NCBI GenBank assembly: GCA_022747635.1 | Contig: JAKTNV010000007.1 | Span: 3,545,905 to 3,609,904, forward strand | DNA: 64,000 nt | DNA from: Hetaerina americana | Taxonomy: Eukaryota > Arthropoda > Insecta > Odonata > Calopterygidae | Direction of reading: 5' to 3' | Shown: one piece after another, positions 23,030-35,343 of the stretch | How the letters are laid out: every line of letters begins with the position of its first letter | How positions within the stretch are numbered: the first letter of the stretch is position 1 | Position numbers and translations under genes: made by a program | Notes under the pieces: model-generated | Seen by the model: the letters and a program-made list of their open reading frames with translations, nothing else | Database searches by the model: none | What the model was told of the DNA's origin: nothing

Positions 23030-23460
23030 CGAGCCACCGGATGATCCGATCCGCTAAGCCACACCACTGGGAGGAGGCCAAACTCAATGGCCACCCACCA
23101 CTCCAGAGGGGAAGACCATCTACGCAAAAAGAATGAACGAAATGCGAAGAGAGACAATGGCACTCGAGTCTCCGCGCCACACACGCCATCCACACGACGA
23201 CGAGTCGCCGCGAGCAATGAAGAAACAACACGCATCCGCGAAACACCCCGGTCCCTCCCAGAATCCTCATCCTTCGCCCTCCCCCCCCCCTCGGACCGTG
23301 CCCTTATCACGCGTTCCGGGAACTCCGGGCCCAGACAATTACACGGCCGTGCGCCCGCACGCACACTTGGCCGGAATAGACGAGCAAGGTCGAGGCCACG
23401 ATACGAACGACACAAACACGGCACGCGCACTCTTTTCGGGTGACAGTCGAATGACGAAAA
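23030..23460. promoter_or_regulatory. GC-rich island
   Basis: CpG-rich block with a 10-base C run at 23281-23290. Four overlapping frames on both strands, up to 186 codons, reflect composition. No domain or splice structure was identified. Confidence 0.25.
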
Positions 23461-25187
23461 TCCGCACTCGAGTTCGCGAGAAGAAACTGAATTCGTAACA
23501 TGTTGTCGAGACAGTGGTTCGATTGACAAGGGCACACGAGGCCATGTCACGCCTTGCTCGAAGCTTCGTCTTAAGAGATCGCTTCGAGTTAAATCACGGC
23601 CAAATCAAGACCCATGTTTGGAGTTCACAATTCATTATGTGCCTATGTACTGTTCCGATGGAAGAACCGTTCATTACCAGATCCGTCCGGCTAACGTGTG
23701 CTCGGACAACGACACATCTCAGTGCCACGACAACCATGACGAAGCACAATAGCAACCATTTAAAAAAGCGAATTAGGGGGCATGGAAAAAATAATTTTGG
23801 GCCTGCTTCATCGACGTTAAACTACGTCTTGCTCGGTTTTCATGAGATGCGGCTACACAACTACGGCTAGAAGTTTACACTGCAGTCATCGTAAAAAAAA
23901 TGAAAAAGTCTCGCGAGAAAAAAATGCAACGCCACATCAAGCAGCATCAAGGCAGGAATGGTCGTAGAGAGTAGGGTGGGGAGGGAAGTTCCCCGTCCCC
24001 CCGCTGAAGGAGCCACTCGACGGAACAAAAAACTTGCAGCAGGTCAGCAGCGGTTGTCTCCCGAATTCAAGAGACGCGGTCGTGAATTTGCAGTGAGCGT
24101 CTGCATTTGTAGAATGCCGTCGCATGCGTTGAAAACGCGCTCCATTTAATGCCCAGAGACAATTGTTCGAACGGGTTTCTATCAAGATGTCACTAGCGTC
24201 GGGATCTGAACCGCCCCTCTGTCCATCACAAGTGGCCCACGGGTCACTCCCCATACGGATCACGCGGCGAAGGGGCCGCACCACATCTGCTGCACTCGGT
24301 GCGATTCCATTCGGAAACAATTTTACAATGATTAGGTAACAGGGTGGAAACTATAGCTAGAAATCATTGGAATTTGAAATGGCCCTTCATGTATCATGAA
24401 AGTAGATTTTTCCCGATAGCCAAAATGTTGCTATTGCGAATGCAAATGAAAAATTCGATTCAACAGAAGCAGAAGGAATTGATATGATCAGTAGTAAACC
24501 TGCCTCTACATATCTATAATGCCATACCTAAGAAGCCATAATGTTACTCGTCCGAAATGTAAATATGTGAGTCTACGTCATCCGACAGGTTAAGAGCTGG
24601 AAGTGATCACGGCATATCCATCTCCGGGGGAACTTCCAGTTTATTGGAATCCCGAAAAACAAACTTTGCTAAGGAATCCATTTAAAATTGTCAACTGAAA
24701 GGTACAATTAATTGGTGGACCTTGAGGATGGGGGAAGGTGCCTCCGTACTCGCACCCTAAAAGGCACGACGACGGGGGTACTGGTACTGCCCAGCCGCAA
24801 TCTGGCACACGGGGGGGGAGGGGGGGGGGTTTGTGGCAGAGGTTGCTGGGCCAACGGTAAGAAGAGCACTTGGGTGATTAATGCCATTCAGCATATTCAA
24901 TAAATTGTCAATTGGGCAGACTTGCGTTACACCCCGTTAAATGCCGAAAAAGCGTCCTTCGGCGAATGGACACGAACATTACCGGCGACCTATGAACAAC
25001 TCTTGCATCCATACACACACACGCACGTGCCTCCCTCCAAGTGCCGTTATCTTTCCATGAGTTTTTAATTTGCCGAATTTTAAGTTATTCCAGGGACCCC
25101 CCCCCCTCAATTAAGTTCTTTCATCCATTGCCGGAGCACCCAACGCACGTCCCCGCTCCTCAAGTGGCCGCCGCATTCGTATTTTAT
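23461..25187. other. Unassigned DNA with G/C runs
   Basis: No gene is recognised. Interrupted G runs of 8 and 10 bases lie at 24811-24829, and a 10-base C run at 25097-25106. A small GC-rich patch lies at about 23960-24070. Confidence 0.4.
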
Positions 25188-25625
25188 AGTACCCTGCAAG
25201 CCATCACTAGGGTGTGTGGCAGGGGGTGAATACACACTAGACTAATTATTACCCGAACATGACCCTACCGCTGTCGAAAAACGTTATTCTGATCCCTCAT
25301 CTTTCGTGAAAAAAATGACATCTTAATGCTATCTGTTCTACACTTGATCTCACTAATTGTAATACTATTATCTCTCATACTGTAGAATAATGGGAATAAA
25401 TATACATTTAAGCATCGTTGCTAAATAGACGCCCTTCCATTTCATGAGTTTTAATCTGTAATTTAACCTTCGCTCCGGGAGTGATTCCAACAAGCCTAGC
25501 TCCTCTAATATTTTGGATACGCTACTAAGTTTAACATAACAACGTTCTACAACATTCTAGCTCCTCTACGCTGCACGCCTTCCAATTTGGCCTTTAATCC
25601 AACTTCGTGAGGATCGCATATTTAT
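25188..25625 (-). mobile_element. LINE family A, 5'-truncated copy (minus)
   Basis: On the minus strand this holds the 3' tail (complement of AGTACCCTGCAAG at 25188-25200 and GTGTGTGGCAGGGGGTGAAT). It also holds the last ~250 bp of the reverse transcriptase thumb region, equivalent to the GWESLTER region of the copy at 41.2-41.4 kb. It begins near 25625 in the region encoding the PHEVGL-like piece. Stops break the frame, and there is no catalytic domain. Confidence 0.8.
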
Positions 25626-25640
25626 GCTTTTGTACGTATA

Positions 25641-26539
25641 TACGAGTATGACTCGCTTCCATCGAACAGTGTGGGGGAAATCACACTCCTAAACAACGTC
25701 GATATACTCGACCGACTACCAACATCGCCACCGCCAGGACTCGCGCTCCCCTCCGCCCACGCATTCTACATTCGTAGTACAACCTCGCAAGCATTCTAAC
25801 GCGACATAACAATTGAATTCATAAATCCACTAGAAACGAGTGAACCTCCTATGTGCAAGGCTCAACGTACATAAATAAAAATCTATTCAACTTCGAGCGG
25901 GTCCCGATTTGCCCAAAAGGGCCCCTCCCCGAGGCTCAAATTAAAGGAGGGGGTGACGTCACGTGGTCCGATGCGGACCACTCGGACATGGCACCGTCTC
26001 CGAAAAAAATGAGCACAGCAGGAGGGGGGGAGGAAGAAAGAGAGGCCCCACTCACCAATTGGAAAAACTGAGGCGGGGAGGGGCGGGGACTCGCTTATTC
26101 GTCGCGCTAGTAATAGCGGAGCGGTGACGTAGTCGATACCGCAGGAGACTGTCGTCTCTCTGGGGAGACTTCTTTTTTGCTTCGAGTTGATAGAAAGGAA
26201 CGGGGCGGGAGGAGTTCCACGGTGAGAGTACGCCAGCGGACCGCACTCACCGATCGCTAAACCAATGACCCCGTTGACTGACGTCGATTAAAACACCAGC
26301 TAAGCCAGGTGGATGGGCAAAAATGGCATGACCCAGGCGTTAATTGAACATACGAGACATTTCAAACTAAATCCTGCAACTCTCCACGCGAACATACTTC
26401 CCGAACTAATTGTAAAATAACAGCTTCCGCGACGGAAACAACCGGTGTTGCACTGATGCCCGGTTGAAACGAGAAATTAAGTGCCCCAACGCCTGCTTGA
26501 CCTTAACCCCGTCGCATGGTTTAAGTGTTCAAATGGCCG
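25641..26539. other. Unassigned DNA
   Basis: No gene or repeat is recognised. A purine-rich stretch lies near 26020-26090. Confidence 0.4.
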
Positions 26540-27190
26540 TTAAGGTCGATTGGCTCTTCCGAATCCCGATTGCCCGCGTGGAGCGGGGCGGAGCATCAAT
26601 TGGCCAGGGGCCCTCCGGGGGCGGGGGAGAGAACAAGCGCACCACGACCCGATGGCTCCGAGCATCAAAGGCAATGTGGGAGGGCCGCGCACCACGGCCT
26701 CCGGCGCTCGCGCCCGCAGGCCACGTCACGACGACCGGACGACCGCACCACCGCGGAGAATTCGCTCTCTCTCGCCCATTCTCCGACTAACGAGCGAATG
26801 ATAATCGAGATCGGGCGACACGCGACCAGTCACCACCACTCCGGAACTGCCATTCCCGTAAGCACAACAACACACGATATTATCACCATCGAGATGAACG
26901 AACGTGCGAAGAAGAGAGCACGCACAATATCGATGAATTCCATAGCAATGGCCTCCGGTTACTAAACTGCCGCCTACTGGGGCGAAGCCGAACAGAGCGG
27001 CCCGCGGTGTCGTCCGGGCGGAAGGCGGCCCCGTCAACTTCGACACCATAGTCCCCTCTGGTGTCGAAGGTGAAGGGGGGACTAGCCGCAGGCGGCCCAG
27101 CGGGAGCCAACACGAATCGCTCGCGTGCAGCCGATACAGGCTGAATATTCCGCATAAGTTAATGCACTTCCGCGCTCCCCCCGCAGTCGC
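26540..27190. promoter_or_regulatory. GC-rich island
   Basis: GC- and CpG-rich block about 650 bp long with overlapping frames on both strands of up to 157 codons. None shows a domain. A 13-base C run lies just beyond at 27287-27299. Possible promoter or CpG island. Confidence 0.3.
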
Positions 27191-27799
27191 CCAATGCAAC
27201 TAACTCCTCCCTCGCTGCATATCGGCAATCACCCCATCTTTTAGCCCCGCATCCGCGCCAATTTCCATTTCCACATCAAATTCCTTCCCCCCCCCCCCCA
27301 CACGCCCAACCACTATCCCCATTCTCACCCTGGCTTCTCCCACAAATCTCATTATTTACTTTCTCTATTTTATTGTTCTCTTTCCTAAAAGTCATTTACT
27401 TTGAGTACATGTGCACTTAATTTATATTGGTACATTTATGCACAGGGTGCGGCAACAACTTGCTTATTTTTTAAGGGGCTTGTTTAAATTTTATGGTTAA
27501 TATAATATGCATACGAAGATGGGTTAAATGGAATAAGGGACCATTTTGTCTCAATTTCGCCCAAATAAAGGCCTCTTATCTATCCCCTTGTTCCCAGGTT
27601 ATTTTTTCCACCTCACCCCAACCTACACCTCAAAAAAAAATAACTACAAAATGCGACCATTTGGAATCAGTAATGGTGGTGGCGAATAGAATCACCAAGA
27701 AAATCTCCTGGAAGATCCGAAGTGCACGAGGAAAGACGTGAATTGGAGCTCTTATGCGTAATAATGCATTGCGAGGTGCATGGAAATAATAATCGCGCC
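27191..27799. other. Unassigned DNA
   Basis: AT-rich after 27340. A stretch at 27440-27475 begins ACAGGGTGCGGCAACAAC, which could be the end of a DNA transposon, but no partner was found. Confidence 0.35.
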
Positions 27800-28640
27800 T
27801 CGAGGGAAAGCGATCGCCCGCCCAGGCGCCGGCGTTCGTTTCTTCCCAGTAAGCGGCTACTTCGACCGTCCTGAAAATAGAAACAGATGTCCATTCGACT
27901 TTAAATAGATCGAAGTGCTTAGTCGATCATATCAAACGAGAGTTAGGCGTCGGCCGGAGGAGGGTTGACGGGGGAGGGGGTGGGGGGTTTGGGAGGGGGG
28001 GGAAGACCCGGTGGAGCGGCGCAAGCTTATCGATCGAGCCTTTTGGCGGATTGGGCGCGCGATGACCACGTGGTCTCAAACACGTGCTCGCGGGGCGGAC
28101 GAAAACAGCCCCCCGGCGCACACGACTGCGGGAGGGGTGGAACGAGAGAGGGGATGAAGACAGGAATGGAGGGATGAGGTATTTTTAAAGGCGGCGGCGG
28201 CACGCGAGGGAGGACAATAAATTCCGACGCTCATTTATTAATTAGCGTGGCATACCACCGATGACGACGACGATGCCGCCAGAGGCAACTACTAGCGCGC
28301 CCGCGGGCGTAGACGGAAAATACGAGCGTCTCAGGGGCGCGGACGGGTATTGGGGGGGGGGGGGGTATCTGGTCGCCCGAGAGATAGGCCTGCGAATGAA
28401 TGAAGCAGAGGTCAATTCGAGCACCATGACTGGGAGAATGCGCTAAATAGGAAATTGAGAAACCCAGACTCGAACATCGGCAGCAAGACTGTCCGTCACG
28501 CTGCCGAAACCTGCTCCTGTAAACTACCATTTCCCAACCCCCCTCCCCATCGGGGTCAGGGTGGACGGTCGGCATGGCGGGGGGGGGGGCAGTCGCCCTG
28601 CACCCGCAGGGGTCTCCCGGAAGAAAGTGCTGGCGCGATC
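27800..28640. promoter_or_regulatory. GC-rich island with long G runs
   Basis: GC-rich block with a 14-base G run at 28352-28365 and an 11-base G run at 28579-28589. Short CGG/GCC triplet repeats lie near 28190 and 28260-28280. Frames on both strands match nothing. G-quadruplex formation is plausible from the G runs. Confidence 0.3.
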
Positions 28641-29159
28641 GGCCAGATCGTGCACCGAGGGGTGACAGTCAAGAATAATCGTACTTCGCAATTTACAGCA
28701 CTTCATAAAAATGCCACAAGACTCGGCAATATCCACAGGGAATTCATGGAGCAAAACAATAATAAACAGCAGGGCTTCATTCGTTTAGAGCCAACTTTGC
28801 TCATAATTTATCAGGCTTTCCTCGACGTCATCAGCTACCGTTCATAACAGCCATTAAAAAAGAAATTCGTTTCCTTTCCCTTTCAATACATGCCCTGCTG
28901 GTCTAGTAGAAGAAAATGCCATGCTCATTACCATGAAAAACGTCAAAAAAAGAAAAAAACCATAGCGCCTAGAGTAATGAACATTTATAAATTAATAAAT
29001 TTCAATAACCGAATGGTGAGAGAAGTTTATTCCCAACTTAGTTTGAAAACATGCTTACGATTGTTTTGTACAGCAGGAATGAGATTGAAAGCCTCGACAT
29101 TCGCACGCACAAACATCACTCGCTTGTTTCTAACTATTTCGCGAGTGGGGCAGATGAGG
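28641..29159. other. Unassigned DNA
   Basis: No gene is recognised. Composition is average to AT-rich. Confidence 0.4.
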
Positions 29160-29470
29160 GCGCTGGATCACTGCGGCGAGTACATCCGCTGCGAACCTCA
29201 ACGCTCGCCGCCCTCCTTCGAGCCGAGGCCCACCCCTCTGGTCGGGGCCCTCCGCCAAGCACAACCCCCCCCCCCTCCCATGGCATCACGGCCCGGGACG
29301 GGGCCGCTTATCGATCTGCACGCGTGAAACTCACGCACCACTGCACCGGGAAGTGCACCGGCGCCGCCCCCAGGGCCCCACCGAGGCGGTGCTCCCCTGG
29401 GGACGACGGCACCCGCCCGAGGGGGCGAAGGGCGCGCCGGACCTTACTCAACCCGCTGCTCCCGACCGCA
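29160..29470. promoter_or_regulatory. GC-rich island
   Basis: GC-rich block with an 11-base C run at 29265-29275. Overlapping frames on both strands lack any domain. Confidence 0.25.
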
Positions 29471-29891
29471 TGCAATACTGCCCCAACACACAGCATCGAG
29501 GTTACAACTTATCAATCACGTTCCTTCACTTACCTGGTGATCGAGAGCAAACAAATTGCTTGCATCGTTCACCAGAAAGGGAAACGTGCTATCTTTCCCT
29601 CTATTTTCAAAGGAACTTACGAAATTGACAAGGGCATACGAGATTGATCCGTGACAATAGACTGGAGAAGGCTAAGTCACACTTATGCAGTTTCGCATTT
29701 AACAGTTTCGCATTTGTAGCAGATGAAAATATCAAATATTTCGGTTCGGTGCATTCGTTTGTATTGAAATATATTGCATCACTCTGATGCATGAAGGATG
29801 CATCTCGCACTCGTGACGTAACGACTTAAAGGAAGTATTTCGTAATAAATGAAAAAGAAAAACTTTGTTCCAATCCACCACTTTATTTCAG

Positions 29892-29931
29892 GTACGACTA
29901 GTTTCGACGCTACGGCGTCATCCTCAGGTAC
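29892..29931 (-). ncRNA. Hammerhead-ribozyme-like motif (left arm)
   Basis: This is the mirror copy of the motif in the right arm, read on the minus strand. All core boxes and stems are the same because the arm mismatch lies outside the motif. A transcript through both arms would fold into one long hairpin and compete with the small ribozyme fold. Confidence 0.5.
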
Positions 29932-29952
29932 CTGTACTGAGGTACTGTACCT

Positions 29953-29992
29953 GTACCTGAGGATGACGCCGTAGCGTCGAAACTAGTCGTAC
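29953..29992 (+). ncRNA. Hammerhead-ribozyme-like motif (right arm)
   Basis: Stem I is GTAC 29953-29956 with GTAC 29989-29992. The CTGAGGA core box is 29957-29963. Helix II is GACGC 29965-29969 with GCGTC 29974-29978 and loop CGTA. The GAAA box is 29979-29982. Helix III is minimal, AC 29982-29983 with GT 29986-29987. The predicted cleavage site follows C 29988 in GTC. The very short helix III is known from minimal hammerheads of Penelope-like elements. One unpaired T at 29964 between the core box and helix II departs from the standard core, so activity is uncertain. Confidence 0.5.
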
Positions 29993-30044
29993 CTGAAATA
30001 AAGTGGTGGATTGGAATAAAGTTTTTCTTTTTCATTTATTAAAA

Positions 30045-30740
30045 TGAACTTCCACAAAGTTGAGGCTGAAACTATTGAGAAGTATTTCTCATTGTTTCTG
30101 CCCGTCGCTTGGTTGACCAAGGCGTTCGCCGCTTCATTGACACCTTGTAACTCGTTCCTATGTAAAAAAGCCATCAAGCACACATTCTACAGAGTGCACA
30201 CGCGTCATTCAATGTGAATATCAATGCAAGGGATCAAACTGGGCGGTCGTGACGTTCACACCCTCCACCAGAATTGGCATCCGTTCCAATAAAAAACTGC
30301 TCGAGTGCGTTACCCAGTTATTATACGGGAGTAATACTGTTTTCGCGCAACACGGACAATGTCTCTACTCACAACACGTACGACAAACGCACGAGAACAT
30401 ATCGGTCACGGAACTGATAACGTATCTGTCAGTCGCCAATTGTTCATCGACCCCAAAAGTGTCGAGTTAACTACGGCAATCCAAAACACCAAAATCTTGG
30501 TCGACACCGAATTTCACGAATGGTAGAACTGAATGCACTTTTAACGGATCTCCAGCCGATTCCACTTTTTACACACATTAGAATACCAACCATACAACAC
30601 CACCTCTCGCAAATATGCGTCGGATTATTCGTAACTACAAGCAGAAGCCAGAGACAGGATTTTAGCATTGAATCCGGAGTTCTCAAGAGCCATTTTATCC
30701 ACGGTGCACCCTCTAGACGACAAAAACTCTTCATAATTTT
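30045..30740 (-). pseudogene. Possible LINE (I/R1-type) thumb and RNase H relic
   Basis: Weak signal only. On the minus strand near 30090-30170 a stretch LQGVNEAANALVNQATG resembles the GIxGNExADxLAxxA motif of the RNase H domain in some non-LTR elements. Near 30500-30710 a Leu-rich frame of 87 codons may correspond to the thumb region before RNase H. Stops and frame changes separate them. No RT catalytic motif was found. It could also be chance. Confidence 0.3.
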
Positions 30741-33659
30741 TATGCGATCTAATATTTCCTTAAGCTATAATTACATGCCACAAATACGTTTCCTACAAAA
30801 TCCTAAAACGTCGCTAATGTCGGTCAATTTATAATTACAGTGAAAAAATGCATCATGCAGGGCGTAATTTGCACTGAAACCGGAGCGATTTCAATGCGTA
30901 TACATTAATGAGCCCGGAATTAATGTTTTCAAAGAGTGAAGCAGATCAAAGGTCCGAAGTGTCACACATAACAACAGAATAACCCCCATCGGAGAGGATG
31001 TACCTGCCCTTTCCACATAGAAGGTCATCAACTATGAACAATACCTCGTCTGCAGAAACCGTTGGCACCCAGGGCAGGGACCACGGAGCGGAAGGCAATC
31101 ACCGAGGGAACCAAGGACGCCGCGGTTGGTGCTCAAAACAAATGGGCCCTCTCTTTCCAAATAGCGACGCAGATATCCCGACTCTCAAATAATCGCGATA
31201 CGTGCGTTTCATTTTCTATAATTTACTGCCCCGCACAATTTATCGCGGCGGTTGATTTGAACGAAAAGTATAGGGAATACTCCGAGAGCATTCCTACCTT
31301 CGTGGCAATCATGAGTGGATCAGGCAATTTGGGGAAGATATTCCTTGCATTTCAAATTACCATCCGGCGATCAAAGCACACCCCCCAAATCGACTCACCC
31401 CGGAGTAAGCAGCAGACACAACCCCGCCATTCAAATAATCCGCACATCAGGGTGCAAACAACCCCTCCCGGGGCATGCATCTGGCGACGGGGGGGCTAAG
31501 AAAAGAACTGGAGAACCCTATTATTCAATGGGATGGACAATCGGCTCTCTTCTCGCGAAAAAACACACAAAGGAGTGATTCATGCATTAATAATATGGCG
31601 GACCTAACGTCTCGATTCAATTAGTCGCATATATTTATGTGCTTTCCAAAGAACAATCTACTACCATATTAAACGATAAGGTTTAACTGTTTCTAATATA
31701 TCCCTCACTTGTCAATTTTAATTTAAGAGTGGATTGGGCAAGTTTGGCCCAAAACCGCAGGGATGAAGGGTAAGGGTTAAGTGGGCAAAAAAAGTGAGGA
31801 AAGTGCCCATGATTATCACTATATCAAAACAACCTTCCTCACGGGGCAGTCACAAAAAATGCACCAAACTCCAACCATCAATGAGATACAAGTGATAAGA
31901 GAGAAAGCATCTTAGATTGTATAAAAGGCACCATAACCAACCCGACAGAGTCTTCAAGCAATACAGGCACGAAGAAGCACACAACCGCGATGTCGAAGCA
32001 CAAAAATGAGTTCATTACTTCAAAATGGAGAGGCAGGCGACCGCATTTAAGGTGATCCTCGCGAATATCACACACAAAGTACGTCGGGCCTCAGGCCAAA
32101 CAGCGAACGAGTGCCTGTCATAGTTCACCTCGAGATTCGAAGGTGGATGCGAGGTCAAGGTAGCAGCAGCTACTATAGCTTACATATGCAAGTGTGCAAG
32201 AATTTTAGACACACTAAGTGGATGGGTGGCTCTATGGATACATACATGGTCATCCACTCATCTATCTCCAAGCTAACAACACCTTCGTGAAAATGGTCGA
32301 GGGGAGGATGTTACTCCACAAGTCCCCAAAAGATGTCTCGACTGTCAACACACATATGCAACAGACGTCCTCGGTCAATGGTTATTACATCAAGAGGTAT
32401 GGTACACAAAACACACTAAGATTGCAGCTCAGGGATAATTACACACATCCAAAGAGAATTAAACCACTAGATGAAACATCCACTACATTAAGATATATAT
32501 ATGTACCTAGATGTCTGTACCTTTTACTTAGCAGCTATGTATGCAATCTGCTTGAATAAATAATTATTAATCCATTAAATCCTAGTGACCTGTGATATAT
32601 CAATGCAATGAAATACTGCATCTTTCTAGTGTTCACTCACTCAGAGCTATCATGCAATTCATTTAAGATCTATAAACACACACTCAGCACCCTGTGTCAT
32701 CAGTAAGATTATTAATTAAGAGAAACACTATCTATTCACAACTTAAAGCAGGAAAAACTATCACTAGATATCATGATATTTAGTATATTAAACATATGTA
32801 TATTAAAAGCTGTGGAATCTGTACGTAAGTGCACAGAAACTGTTTAAACATTACCAGGAGGAGACTGTGGTTTAAGTTACACCAACTAAATTATCCAAAA
32901 AATTATTAACTCATAGTAAACCATCACGTACCTAAGTATTAATATTGATACACTATCTTAAATGCCATTAAAAACTCTAATGTCAACATTACTGCAATAC
33001 CAAAGAACTATGACCACCTCAATACTGACATTATGTAGTCCTAATTACTCTGTTGGACTCAAAAAGACATTTCTGCTTGACTAAAAAAATCATTTTTCAG
33101 TCAACACTATGTACTATAAAACCTACATAAACATGCAAATTGGAACAAATAATGAATCATGGGTATGCAACAATCCACCAATTGCGTACATATTACGTCA
33201 CTAAAATATGGAAATGTATACCAAACAGTTGTCATTTGGTTGTCAATCGTAGGCAATTGCATCAGAATTTCAGGTAAAAGTTGACCAAACAAAATGTCAG
33301 CAGTAGTCAGGCTGCTTTTGAAGGCACATTACATAGCCATTCACAAATACGAATACATATATGATTACAATTTCAAGAACGAGTGGCTATTTATTATAAC
33401 AATATACATAGAACATAAACAATTCTCATCGTCATCATAATAATAATAATAAGTAATCTAACTTGCTAGACCTTATAATTAAGAACATATCCAAAATCTT
33501 AAAAGCGTGTTTGTAGAAGAAAAGTCAAGAATTATGGCTAAATAATCAGATACTGAATTTGCTAAGTACTCTACATACTTATCGAAGGAGTGAGCAGGCA
33601 GCCCCCCACCGCAAGGGACGATTATACACTCACTCTCTCCACTAAATGCATAATACATT
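30741..33659. other. Unassigned, mostly AT-rich DNA
   Basis: No gene is recognised. From about 32200 to 33560 the sequence is notably AT-rich with few CpGs, and short ATA/TAA repeats occur near 33440. Such DNA could be intronic. No exon-like frame with splice signals was found. Confidence 0.4.
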
Positions 33660-34010
33660 CCACAGTTCTAAAGCGAAGAAGCGATCACCCAAAGGCAACA
33701 ACACCGCCCCCCAACCCCCGCCCAAGAACTGGGTGGACTCGTATCTGGAGAGCAATGATAGATAATTAATTATGGCTAAAATGGGCGCCCGGCTACCGAT
33801 CGAACGCCCCACGGCACCGCCACCAAATCCGCCCTAAACGCGCCACGAAATGCATTCCCCGATATTGAGGGGGGGCTTCGCGGATGACCCCCCCCGCTCG
33901 CATCGGCGTGGCCAGAGGGGCCACAGCGCAAACCCAATCCGCAGCAGGAACAACGGATGGGCGGCCCCAAGCACCGAACGCCCCCCCCCCCCCCCGCCAA
34001 TAGACACACA
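33660..34010. promoter_or_regulatory. GC-rich island with a 15-base C run
   Basis: GC-rich block with a C run at 33981-33995. Frames on the minus strand reach 93 codons and match nothing. It lies between AT-rich flanks, so the change of composition is abrupt. Confidence 0.3.
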
Positions 34011-35039
34011 CACACGACACGACATTCTCATTTGAAAGCAGAGCCCGAATTGCCCAAAGCAAACACCACCTTTCTTTTGAAAATCAGATATTAAAGGAAT
34101 TCCCGTCACCAACACGCCTCGAACTAAATATCCCTTTGCGAAATGGGATCAAACTTCACCGCGCGAACTACTTTTACGAATTATGTGAATTCTAAGCGAG
34201 TGAGTGCGTGGCGGTAGCGTGCATTAATTAAGCTATAGCTAAGAGTACTCCTCCTACTGATGTGCATTCGTAGACGACTGTTGGGCCTACTACCACAACC
34301 GGCCGTCTCTTCTCTATCGCCAATTTAGCGCCGAACCAGTCTATCCGACGGCGAAAGAATAATTAAGTACAGTCCTATTTGTAATTTAATGCTACAGATA
34401 AATTTTATACTATTACAACTATTGGTTACTGCTACCAGGTAACAATTTAGCCATTGAATATCTATTGATTTTAACATAGCATGTGCTTTTTAACGTGACA
34501 CAACATTGGTACAAACAATGTCATGATGCCACGTAACTATAAACATATGTAATACAATTTGTATTTATTGTTTTGCACAACTGTAACACTGCCAAATAGT
34601 AACCATTGCTCAATAAAAGTTGTACCGATGTTAAATTAATAATGGCCACAGTAATAATATTGCTCGCCTATTTCTAAGTGGTCTAGTTGAAAAAAACGGA
34701 GATGAAATGGCTGTTTGCGACTCCCGCAATGATAATCGGGGTGCGGAAACCTCAGAATACCCCTCGATTACATGGGACATCTAGCCCCCCGGGGTGCGAA
34801 TGAGCACCTAGCAGTTAACCGGCCATTTAATCCCTGTACAATGAGAAACTTCATTGGGCTTTTAATGACTAATGCATCGCACGACTTTGAGGATAATCAA
34901 AACTGAATCAATGTAACAATTATACGCTACAAACTGATTACAGTTCAGATAACATGAAAAACTAAATACGATAACATAACCTCAGACCTATTGTATTACA
35001 TAATAATGACTTAGTCCAATCATGTTACGTAAAACGGTG
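34011..35039. other. Unassigned DNA
   Basis: AT-rich with several AATAAA-like hexamers near 34600. No gene is recognised. Confidence 0.4.
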
Positions 35040-35343
35040 CTGTTCCATTATTTTGGGGACGCCAACAAATACATCAAGCAATTTCAACTTCCATAGCTTC
35101 GAACTTTAACAACACTTAATATTTCTTCTTCGGTAACTTTTCCCGTTTGAGTACTTAATAGGCGATAAAAATGAAAACACCAACAAGGCTTACGTGGCAA
35201 AAATTACCGCGCCACAATGTATCAATGCATCTTATGCATTATTCTGCCTTGATTTGTTTTCTAAATTCTTCTGGTAACTGTATCAATCGGAATAACAACT
35301 ATATACATATATATATTTTGGTGGCGTCCCAAAAATAGAACAG
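35040..35343. mobile_element. MITE-like element with terminal inverted repeats
   Basis: The left end CTGTTCCATTATTTTGGGGA (35040 onward, continuing CGCCAACAAA to 35069) is an imperfect inverted copy of the right end (35316-35343, complement CTGTTCTATTTTTGGGACGC). The element is 304 bp, AT-rich and non-coding, as expected of a non-autonomous DNA transposon. Weaker similarity may extend outward to CATGT..CGTAAA on both sides. A clear target duplication was not found, so the superfamily is unassigned. Confidence 0.5.

Larger units (their letters stand above)
29843..30041. mobile_element. Large palindrome of Penelope-like terminal sequence
   Basis: Two 89-nt arms, 29843-29931 and 29953-30041, are inverted copies with one mismatch, separated by a 21-nt spacer. 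Each arm, read outward, carries CTGAGGATGACGC, GCGTCGAAACTAGTC and CTGAAATAAAGTGG, then a T-rich stretch. The CTGANGA...GAAAC..GTC pattern is characteristic of Penelope-like retroelement ends. Two identical ends in head-to-head inversion could be one foldback insertion or two. No Penelope reverse transcriptase was found nearby. Confidence 0.6.

Noticed and set aside
27440..27480. ACAGGGTGCGGCAAC as a DNA transposon end
   Set aside because: No inverted partner or target duplication was found.
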